Shown one piece after another: positions 33,897 to 41,695 of a stretch of 64,000 bases of DNA. The notes below the pieces were generated by a model. That model had not been told where the DNA came from. It was given only the letters and a program-made list of their open reading frames with translations, and did not search any database. Both the position numbers and the translations under genes were made by a program. Location: contig JAFRGL010000019.1 of NCBI GenBank assembly GCA_017433825.1, positions 62,001 to 126,000 on the forward strand, read 5' to 3'. The DNA is from Eubacterium sp. (GTDB lineage: Bacteria > Bacillota > Clostridia > Lachnospirales > Lachnospiraceae). The first letter of the stretch is position 1. Every line of letters begins with the position of its first letter.

Positions 33897-35921
33897 ATGT
33901 CAAAGCTTGTGTATGAACATTTATTCACGCCGATTTCCATCGGCAATGTTTTCTTTAAAAACAGACTTTTTTCTTCAGCCCAAGATTATCCCGGCCTTAC
34001 CAGCGGGGAACGGTTCCTGACCGAAGAAGCTGCTTATTTTTATGAACGCAAGGCTGCCGGCGGTTTCGCAGCTGTCTGCGTAGGCGACATGCTGGTGGAC
34101 GCAGAGCACGGAAGAAGCCATCCGTTCCAGATGAGGGGACTGGACCCGATGGCAAAGGTGAATATGACCCGGGTTTCCACGGCCATCAAAAGGCATACGG
34201 CCGTGCCTTCCATAGAGCTGGTGCACGCGGGCAGAAACGCGGACATCCATCTGATGCCGGAAGGCGAACAGTTCGTTTACGGCCCGATGGAATTTGTCCG
34301 TCCGGACGGCGTGCAGGTGCGGGCGCTGGATGATGCAGGCATCGAAGACCTTATCAGGCATTATACGGACGCCGCGGTCTTCGCCATGCAGACCGGCTAT
34401 AAAATGATTACCCTGCACGGCGGCCACGGCTGGCAGATTCACCAGTTTTTATCCCCCACGGACAACCAGCGGACCGACAAGTGGGGCGGCAGCGTGGAAA
34501 ACAGGATGCGCTTCCCCCTGGCGGTTATCGAGTCCATCCGAAAGGCTATAGGGAACCGGGTGCCCATCGAATTCCGGATGAGCGCCACCGAATTCCTGCC
34601 CTGGGGCTATGACGAGGACGAGGGCCTGGCCATCGCGAAGATGCTGGACGGCAAGGTGGATATCATCCATGTATCCGCCGGCCACCATGAAATCGACATC
34701 GCCAGCATGCATTCTTCCCCCACCATGTTCATGCCCGACGGCGACAACCTGAGGTTTGCGGCGGAAATCAAAAAGCACGTTTCCACGCCGGTGGCCACGG
34801 TAGGCGCCTATACCGACCCGGAAATGTTCGAGGAAATCATCGCTTCCGGCAAGGCTGACATCGTCTGCCTGGCCCGGCAGACCCTGGCGGATCCGGATCT
34901 GCCCATCAAGGCGAGAGCCGGAAAACGGGATGAAATCCGTCCGTGCCTGAGATGCTTCAACTGCTTCTCCAACAGCACCATCGACGGCGTGTTCTACTGC
35001 GCGGTAAATCCGGAGATAGGCCGCGAGAAGGAAGCCTTCTTCCGCAAGGCACCCAGGTTTAAAAAGAAGGTTCTTGTGGCAGGCGGCGGCCCCGGCGGCA
35101 TGCAGGCTGCGCTTACGGCTGCGGAGCAGGGGCATGAGGTCATTCTGTGCGAGAAGACGGACCGGTTAGGCGGCGCGCTTTTGTGCGAGGAAAAGATTCC
35201 GTTTAAGAAAAACCTGGGCATTTACCTGGCCAGGCAGGCGGCCATGTGCGAAAAAGACCCGGCCATTACCGTCAGGAAGAACTGTCCGGTAACCCCGGAA
35301 GTTGTGGAAGAAATCAAGCCGGACGTGATTATCGTGGCCATAGGCGCAAGGCCGGTTAAGCCGGACATCCCCGGCATTGACGGCGCAAATGTGGCCGGTG
35401 CGGAAGAGGTATACCTGGATATCGCAAAGGCCGGTCAGAAGGTTGTCATCATGGGCGGCGGCCTGGTCGGCCTGGAGCTTGGCACCTACCTTGCGGACAA
35501 CGGTAGGGACGTGACGGTGGTGGAAATGGCCCCTTCAACCCTGGTAACCCCGCCGGAGGGCGGCACCTCCGACCGTATGGGCGGCATCATGGACATGCCC
35601 GCAGGCTATCCGTTGGTGCAGGGCGTGGCGCTGATGGTGAAGATGAGCGAAATGCCGAACATCACCGTGAAGCCTTCCACCAAAGCGCTGGAAATCACTT
35701 CCGAAGGCCTGATGGTGGAGACGAAGGGTGAAAAATACCTGATTCCCGCGGATACGGTGATTTACGCGGTGGGCCAGAAGCCGGAAACGGAAGCCGCTGA
35801 CGCGATTGCGGGCATGGTTCCCGAATTTTACCGGATCGGCGACTGCGTACTGCCCGCGAATATTTACGAAGCCACATCCCAGGCCTGGCAGATTGCCGTG
35901 GATATCGGCCAGGTTATCTGA
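33897..35921 (+). CDS. Old-Yellow-Enzyme-type FMN/[4Fe-4S]/FAD reductase 2
   Basis: 674 aa paralog of the preceding reductase with the same order: FMN barrel, Fe-S cysteines (PCLRCFNCF plus YCAVNP), FAD motif VLVAGGGPGG near residue 390, and NAD motif VIMGGGLVGLE near 518. The start is the ATG behind AGGGAGGG at 33897, not an ATG 34 codons upstream. The position of the usual catalytic Tyr is Trp179 (HGGHGWQIHQFLSP). It has its own promoter (TGATAAAAT at about 33859-33867), so it is expressed separately from reductase 1. Likely substrate: an unsaturated acid, ketone or acyl-CoA. Confidence 0.88.
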   Translation: MSKLVYEHLFTPISIGNVFFKNRLFSSAQDYPGLTSGERFLTEEAAYFYERKAAGGFAAVCVGDMLVDAEHGRSHPFQMRGLDPMAKVNMTRVSTAIKRHTAVPSIELVHAGRNADIHLMPEGEQFVYGPMEFVRPDGVQVRALDDAGIEDLIRHYTDAAVFAMQTGYKMITLHGGHGWQIHQFLSPTDNQRTDKWGGSVENRMRFPLAVIESIRKAIGNRVPIEFRMSATEFLPWGYDEDEGLAIAKMLDGKVDIIHVSAGHHEIDIASMHSSPTMFMPDGDNLRFAAEIKKHVSTPVATVGAYTDPEMFEEIIASGKADIVCLARQTLADPDLPIKARAGKRDEIRPCLRCFNCFSNSTIDGVFYCAVNPEIGREKEAFFRKAPRFKKKVLVAGGGPGGMQAALTAAEQGHEVILCEKTDRLGGALLCEEKIPFKKNLGIYLARQAAMCEKDPAITVRKNCPVTPEVVEEIKPDVIIVAIGARPVKPDIPGIDGANVAGAEEVYLDIAKAGQKVVIMGGGLVGLELGTYLADNGRDVTVVEMAPSTLVTPPEGGTSDRMGGIMDMPAGYPLVQGVALMVKMSEMPNITVKPSTKALEITSEGLMVETKGEKYLIPADTVIYAVGQKPETEAADAIAGMVPEFYRIGDCVLPANIYEATSQAWQIAVDIGQVI

Positions 35922-36327
35922 AACAGATAGGGTCAGGACCTGCAGGCAGAGAGGGACTTTATCGTCTGTTTTGGTAATATTCCATAAATATGAACTTGAA
36001 ATTTTGTGAACTGTTGATTCCGTAATTTGATGCATGTTATCAAGGAATATGATATAATAATATTAATAATCATTATTATATTTGACGAATTTCATCAGTT
36101 GCCGAGCATCAGTTTCGGAAGAAAAAGAAGGCATACAGCTTTTTGATGATATGTTTCAAAGAGTAGGTTCGTATTTATCGGAATTTTGCAACTTTAATAA
36201 GAAATAAGACTTGCCCGGGAATTCAAATTTGTAAAATTTTGAATAACAATTTTTCAGTCAGTATGGCGTTTTGTGGTAGAATAAAATCAGGAAAGAATAT
36301 TAAAATCACAGATGGAGGAGAATGTAC
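35922..36327. other. Intergenic region before GRE 4, with a possible gene remnant
   Basis: 405 AT-rich bases. An inverted repeat ATATAATAAT/ATTATTATAT lies at 36052-36081. From the TTG at 36082 a frame of 42 codons reads like protein (GIQLFDDMFQRVGSYLSEF) and ends at 36207; it may be the tail of a lost gene. An extended -10 (TGGTAGAAT, 36274-36282) serves GRE 4. A near-palindrome, ATTCAAATTT..AAAATTTTGAAT, lies around 36220-36245. Confidence 0.45.
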
Positions 36328-38754
36328 ATGTACAAAAAAGCACCTATGACGGACAGGGTAAAGCGTATCCGTGAAAGATACCGCAATACCATGCCCAAAA
36401 TCGATCTGAACCGGTACAAAATCGTTACCGAGTTCTACATGGAGAACCCGCAGCTTCAGGGCAATCTGAAGAGGGCCAAGGTTTTAAGGGAACTCTTCGA
36501 GAAGATGCCCACACCGGTGTTTGAAGACGATCTGATTGTCGGCTTCCCCGGCACCACCTACCGCTGCTGCGCGCTGTATCCGGAACATGGCGGCGTCGGC
36601 TACATTGATAGGGACGTGCAGAACGGCAAGATTATGACCCGGAAAACCGATCCCTACATGATTGATCCCGAAGATGCGGAATACCTGCATGCCACCACCG
36701 AATTCTGGAGCAAGAACAACTACGGCGCCATGGCGGACGAGTATTCACCCAGACCGGCTGTCAATTATGAAGGCAACGGCGTAATGGGTTACCGTTCGAA
36801 GGGCAGCTACGGCGGACCCACCGGTCACTTCACCTGCAACCATTTCCGGGCTGTTGACGTGGGCTTTAAGGTAGTCGCAGACGAGGCTGTGGCGAAGATG
36901 CGCGAGATGGAAGAGAACGGTATCTTCGGACAGGACATTTACAAATACAACTTCTACCGGGGTGTGGAAATCGTCTGTACCGGCTTCATTCACTATGCGG
37001 AGCGTTACGGCGCGACCCTGGAGAAGATGGCGGAGGAATGCACCGACGAAGCCAGGAAGGCCGAGCTTTTGGAGATGGCCGACACCATGAACTGGATCAT
37101 CAAGAATCCCGCCCGCAACTTCCATGATGCCGTACAGATTGTTTATTTATACCAGCTGTCCAACATGCTTGACGCCCAGCTGCACGGAACCTCCCTCGGC
37201 CGTGTGGACCAGTACGTGGGCAAGTATTATGAGAAGGATCTGGCAGAAGGAAAGATTACGCCCGAAAGAGCCCAGGAGCTCATCGACTGCTTCGTCCTGA
37301 AGCTGGCCGAGAACAATAAAGTGGCCCCCGGCGGCGACGGATGGAACGCCGGACCCGGCTATACCTCCGGACAGCTGATGACCATCGGCGGCGTAAAACC
37401 GGACGGCACCGATGCCACCAACCCCGTAACCTATATGTTCCTGCAGGCAAACGGCCGTATGCAGCTGCACGATCCGCCCATGGCCCTGCGTATTCATGAG
37501 AATACCCCGGATGACCTGTGGGAAGCTGCCATTGAAGCTTCCAAGCTGGCCGGCGGCGTTCCCTCTTATGAATATGACGGCGTGATCATTCCCGCCCTTA
37601 TGAAGAGGGGCGTTGAACTTGAAGATGCCAGAAATTATGCCCTGATGGGCTGTGTCGAGCCTGCGGCCTATGCGGAATGGGCATGCCCCGGCGGCACCGG
37701 CACTTCTGTTTACATGAACATTGCCGTTATGCTGCTGATTGCCATCAACAACGGCACGAATCCCTTCCAGGCGCCTGGCGCTCCCGCCCCGCGGCAGACC
37801 TGCCTGCCCACCGGCTATCTGTACGAGATGAACTCCATCGAAGAGGTTATGGAAGCATGTGAGAAGCAGATGAACTATCTGGCAAAACTGCAGGCAAACT
37901 CCGTAAACGTCTGGGAATCCATGGCCAGCTACCATGTACAGCTTCCGCTGGTATCCTGCATGTATGACGGGTGTATGGAGAAAGGCATGGACGTTATGCA
38001 GGGCGGCGCGAAGTACAACTCCACAGGTACTTCCTGTGTAGGCGTGGGCAATCTTGCCGATTCCGTAAGCATGATCGACCATCTCTGCTTCAAGACCAAG
38101 AAGTGCACCACCAGGGAACTGTATGACGCCCTGATGGCCAACTGGGAAGGCTATGAGGAACTGCATCAGTATATTGTCGGCAAGGCGCCGCATTACGGCA
38201 ATGCGGATCCTGAGTGCGACAAGTACATGACCTGGGCTGCCAATATGTATGCAGACGCCGTAACGAAGCCCACCGGTCCGAGAGGCAACCACTATCAGGC
38301 AGGCTGCTATCCTGTAACCTTAAACGTGCTTTACGGCTATGTAACCCCGGCAACCCCGGACGGCAGAAAAGCCGGCGAGCCTTTGGCTGACGGTATTTCC
38401 CCGCTGCAGGGCCAGGACAAGGGCGGCCCGCTTACCACAATCAACTCCCTGCTGACCTTTGACCAGACCAAGTTCTCCAACGGTACGCTGTGCAACATGA
38501 AGTTCCATCCCACGGCCCTGAACCGTGAGGACGGCTGGAAGAAGCTGCGTGACGTCATGGATTCCTACTTCTCCGGCGGCGGCATGGAGCTGCAGCTGAA
38601 CATCGTTTCCGCCGATACCCTGAAGGATGCCCAGAAGAACCCGGAGAACTACAAAGACCTCGTCGTCCGTGTAGCCGGCTTCTCCGCATACTTCGTCGAA
38701 GTGTTCAAGGAGTCCCAGGACGACCTGATCAGACGTACGGAGATGAGCGTATAA
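36328..38754 (+). CDS. Glycyl radical enzyme 4, PAxxxxW subtype
   Basis: 808 aa with catalytic Cys442 in GCVEPAAYAEWACPGG, Glu444 and radical Gly784. It lacks the CGCG pair of the first subtype, having AAYA there. Other pocket segments are also shifted (LYPEHGGVGY, GYRSKGSYGGPTGHF, YKYNFYRGVEIV). The start is the ATG at 36328, 7 bases after GGAGGAG; the ATG at 36322 is too close to it. Closest relative in the window is GRE 5. Single gene with its own extended -10 promoter. Substrate unknown but expected to differ from that of GREs 1-3. Confidence 0.92.
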   Translation: MYKKAPMTDRVKRIRERYRNTMPKIDLNRYKIVTEFYMENPQLQGNLKRAKVLRELFEKMPTPVFEDDLIVGFPGTTYRCCALYPEHGGVGYIDRDVQNGKIMTRKTDPYMIDPEDAEYLHATTEFWSKNNYGAMADEYSPRPAVNYEGNGVMGYRSKGSYGGPTGHFTCNHFRAVDVGFKVVADEAVAKMREMEENGIFGQDIYKYNFYRGVEIVCTGFIHYAERYGATLEKMAEECTDEARKAELLEMADTMNWIIKNPARNFHDAVQIVYLYQLSNMLDAQLHGTSLGRVDQYVGKYYEKDLAEGKITPERAQELIDCFVLKLAENNKVAPGGDGWNAGPGYTSGQLMTIGGVKPDGTDATNPVTYMFLQANGRMQLHDPPMALRIHENTPDDLWEAAIEASKLAGGVPSYEYDGVIIPALMKRGVELEDARNYALMGCVEPAAYAEWACPGGTGTSVYMNIAVMLLIAINNGTNPFQAPGAPAPRQTCLPTGYLYEMNSIEEVMEACEKQMNYLAKLQANSVNVWESMASYHVQLPLVSCMYDGCMEKGMDVMQGGAKYNSTGTSCVGVGNLADSVSMIDHLCFKTKKCTTRELYDALMANWEGYEELHQYIVGKAPHYGNADPECDKYMTWAANMYADAVTKPTGPRGNHYQAGCYPVTLNVLYGYVTPATPDGRKAGEPLADGISPLQGQDKGGPLTTINSLLTFDQTKFSNGTLCNMKFHPTALNREDGWKKLRDVMDSYFSGGGMELQLNIVSADTLKDAQKNPENYKDLVVRVAGFSAYFVEVFKESQDDLIRRTEMSV

Positions 38755-38769
38755 AGTTAAATAATCATC

Positions 38770-38798
38770 TTTAACTTCCGGTTCCATTGTGCTATAAT
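38770..38798 (+). promoter_or_regulatory. Promoter of GRE 5
   Basis: TTTAAC (38770-38775), 17 bases, TATAAT (38793-38798) with TGC making it an extended -10. GRE 5 is therefore not only read through from GRE 4. Confidence 0.7.
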
Positions 38799-38842
38799 AA
38801 GCTGAAACATATTGATATTTATACATAACAAGGAGAAAAATT

Positions 38843-41266
38843 ATGTACAAAAAAGCACCCATGACAGATCGTGTGGCACGTATCCGTGAAAGATACCGCA
38901 ACACGATCCCGACCATCGACGTAAACAGGTACAGAATCGTCACCGAGTTTTACATGGCAAACCCGCAGCTGCAGGGCAACCTCAAGAGGGCGAAAGCATT
39001 AAGGGAGATTTTCGAAAAGATGCCTACTCCCGTATTTGAGGATGATCTGATTGTCGGCTTCCCCGGCACCACCTACAGATGCTGCGCGCTGTATCCCGAA
39101 TACGGCGGAATCTCCACCATCGATGCAAGCCTGCAGAGAAATGAGATTCAGACCCGTAAGTCCGATACTTACAAGATTGAGCCCGAAGACATGGCCTACA
39201 TTCATGAGACCGCTTCCTTCTGGGACAAGAACAACTACGGTGCCATCGCGAGAGAGTATTTCCCCGTTTACGGCGCAAACTTTACCGGCAACGGCGTAGT
39301 AGGCTACAGCCCCTTCTTTGCATACGGCGCACCCACCGGCCACTTTGCAGGCAACCATTTCAAAGCTGTAGACGTAGGTTTCAAGGCAGTTGCTGAAGAA
39401 GCTGAAGCGAAGATGCGCGAGATGGAAGAGAACGGTATCTTCGGACAGGACATCTACAAATACAACTTCTACCGCGGCATTGAAATCGTCTGCACAGGCT
39501 TCATTCACTATGCAGAGCGTTACGGCGCAGCGCTGGAGAAGCTGGCTGAGGAATGCACCGACGAAGCCAGGAAGGCTGAACTGCTTGAGATGGCCGACAC
39601 CATGAACTGGATCATCAAGAACCCGGCCAGGAACTTCCATGATGCCATCCAGATCGTGTATCTGTATCAGCTGGCCTTCATCCTTGACGGACAGCTGCAC
39701 GGCCTGTCACTCGGACGTGTTGACCAGTTCACCGGCAAATACTACGAGAAAGACCTTGCCGAAGGCAAGATTACACCTGAAAGAGCTCAGGAACTGGTAG
39801 ACTGCTTCGTACTGAAGCTGGCCGAGAACAACAAGGTTACCCCCGGCAAGGACGGCTTCTCCGCAGCTCCCGGCTATACCTCCGGACAGCTTTGCACCAT
39901 CGGCGGCGTACATCCCGACGGAACAGACGCCACCAACGCCGTAACCTATATGTTCCTGCAGGCAAACGGCCGTATGCAGCTGCACGATCCGCCCATTGCC
40001 CTTCGTGTGCATGACGATATGCCTGATGACCTTTGGGAAGCAGCCATCGAGGCTTCCAAGCTCGCCGGCGGCGTACCTTCTTATGAATATGACGGCGTAA
40101 TCATTCCTTCCCTTCTGAAGAAGGGCCTTTCCATTGAGGATGCCAGAAACTACCATCTGTGCGGCTGCGTAGAGCCCGCAGGCTTCGGTGACTGGGCAGA
40201 TCCGGGCGGAGACGGAACTTCCGTATACCTGAATATCGCTGTCCTTCTGCTTCTGGCTATCAACAACGGTGTGAACCCGCTGCGCATGCCCGGCAGACCT
40301 GAACCCCGTCAGTCTGCTCTGCCCACCGGTTATCTGTATGAGATGAACTCCATCGAGGAAGTTATGGATGCCTGTGAGAAGCAGATGGAATATCTGATGA
40401 AATATCAGATCGCTTCCGTTAATGCGTGGGAATCCCAGGCCAGCTATCACCTGCAGCTGCCCATCGTTTCCGCGATGTTCCCGGGCTGCATGGAAAAAGG
40501 CATGGACGTTCAGCAGGGCGGTGCGAAGTACAACTCCACCGGTACCTCCTGCGTAGGCGTAGGCAACCTTGCCGACTCCGTAAGCATGATCGACCATCTG
40601 TGCTTCAAGGCCAAAAAGTGCACCACCAGGGAACTGTATGATGCCCTGATGGCCAACTGGGAAGGCTATGAAGAGCTTTACCAGTATGTCAACGGCAGAG
40701 CTCCGCACTACGGCAATGCAGATCCCGAGTGCGACAAGTACATGACCTGGGCTGCCGAAATGTATGCGAAATCCGTTATCGGAAAGACCGGCCCGAGAGG
40801 CCAGTATACAGCAGGCTGCTATCCTGTAACCTTGAATGTTATGTATGGCTATGTTACCCCGGCTACCCCGGACGGCCGTAAGCTCGGCGATCCGCTGACC
40901 GACGGTATTTCCCCGCGTGCCGGCCTGGACAAGGGAGGCCCGGTAACCACCATCAACTCCCTGAACACCTTTGACCAGACCCTGTACGCCAACGGTACGC
41001 TGTGCAACATGAAGTTCCATCCCACATCCCTGAACCGTGCAGACGGCTGGAAGAAGCTGCGTGACGTTATGGCCACCTTCTTCACCGGCGGCGGCATGGA
41101 GCTGCAGCTGAACATCGTATCTGCGGATACCTTAAGAGATGCTCAGAAGAATCCTGATAACTACAAAGACCTTGTTGTCCGTGTAGCCGGCTTCTCCGCA
41201 TACTTCGTAGAAGTATTCAAAGAGAACCAGGATGACCTGATCAGAAGAACAGAGATGTCCGTATAA
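38843..41266 (+). CDS. Glycyl radical enzyme 5, PAxxxxW subtype
   Basis: 807 aa, paired with GRE 4 by sequence. Catalytic Cys442 in HLCGCVEPAGFGDWADPGG, Glu444, radical Gly783. The residue run before the cysteine is HLCG, where all other members of the subfamily have ALMG, giving an extra Cys440 two residues before the catalytic one. The codon choice is slightly more AT-rich than in GRE 4. AAGGAG precedes the ATG. A terminator and a structured repeat follow. Likely a dehydratase or lyase on a related but distinct substrate. Confidence 0.92.
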   Translation: MYKKAPMTDRVARIRERYRNTIPTIDVNRYRIVTEFYMANPQLQGNLKRAKALREIFEKMPTPVFEDDLIVGFPGTTYRCCALYPEYGGISTIDASLQRNEIQTRKSDTYKIEPEDMAYIHETASFWDKNNYGAIAREYFPVYGANFTGNGVVGYSPFFAYGAPTGHFAGNHFKAVDVGFKAVAEEAEAKMREMEENGIFGQDIYKYNFYRGIEIVCTGFIHYAERYGAALEKLAEECTDEARKAELLEMADTMNWIIKNPARNFHDAIQIVYLYQLAFILDGQLHGLSLGRVDQFTGKYYEKDLAEGKITPERAQELVDCFVLKLAENNKVTPGKDGFSAAPGYTSGQLCTIGGVHPDGTDATNAVTYMFLQANGRMQLHDPPIALRVHDDMPDDLWEAAIEASKLAGGVPSYEYDGVIIPSLLKKGLSIEDARNYHLCGCVEPAGFGDWADPGGDGTSVYLNIAVLLLLAINNGVNPLRMPGRPEPRQSALPTGYLYEMNSIEEVMDACEKQMEYLMKYQIASVNAWESQASYHLQLPIVSAMFPGCMEKGMDVQQGGAKYNSTGTSCVGVGNLADSVSMIDHLCFKAKKCTTRELYDALMANWEGYEELYQYVNGRAPHYGNADPECDKYMTWAAEMYAKSVIGKTGPRGQYTAGCYPVTLNVMYGYVTPATPDGRKLGDPLTDGISPRAGLDKGGPVTTINSLNTFDQTLYANGTLCNMKFHPTSLNRADGWKKLRDVMATFFTGGGMELQLNIVSADTLRDAQKNPDNYKDLVVRVAGFSAYFVEVFKENQDDLIRRTEMSV

Positions 41267-41294
41267 TGAGCGTATAAAGCAGACATAATAAAGG

Positions 41295-41332
41295 AACGCC
41301 CCTTGCAAGCTTGCTTGTAAGGGGCGTTTTTT
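41295..41332 (+). terminator. Terminator of GRE 5
   Basis: AACGCCCCTT (41295-41304) pairs with AAGGGGCGTT (41319-41328), T-run to 41332. The loop contains GCAAGCTTGCTTG, also found in the GRE 8 terminator. Confidence 0.9.
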
Positions 41333-41340
41333 ATTAGGGA

Positions 41341-41530
41341 TGCGAACGGACATGAGCACGATCCTGCGAAGCAGGAGAAAAGTGCGAATGGCCGCAGGAT
41401 TGCGGGAATTGCGCAGCAATGAAGCAATCCGTTTATACGCGGAAATAATAACGGAGGCGTGTGGGAGGCGTGTGCTTGCACAAAAGCCTCCGGGCTTTTT
41501 AGTTAAGCGAACGGACATGAGCACTGAGTC
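41341..41530 (+). repeat. Structured interspersed repeat, copy A
   Basis: Starts with GAACGGACATGAGCAC, a CCTGC-gaa-GCAGG hairpin and GTGCGAATG, continues with a second hairpin (GATTGC...GCAATC) and a GGAGGC/GCCTCC stem, and ends with another GAACGGACATGAGCAC (41509-41524). The copy after GRE 8 has the same order, with several stems preserved by paired changes. No coding potential seen. Confidence 0.7.
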
Positions 41531-41586
41531 ACCGCATTTTTATTGAAATTTGACGACAAAATCCGGGTTCACATTTTAGAAAATTA

Positions 41587-41615
41587 TTGAAAATGACGGC
41601 TTTTTGATCTAAAAT
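41587..41615 (+). promoter_or_regulatory. Promoter of GRE 6
   Basis: TTGAAA (41587-41592), 17 bases, TAAAAT (41610-41615). The start codon follows about 80 bases later, leaving a leader of unknown use. Confidence 0.65.
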
Positions 41616-41695
41616 GGCCTTAAGATAGAAATGATTGCTGTTATTGATAAGAAGAGAGCATCAGAGGTTTTACACAGCAGGAAAGGAGAAGCGTA

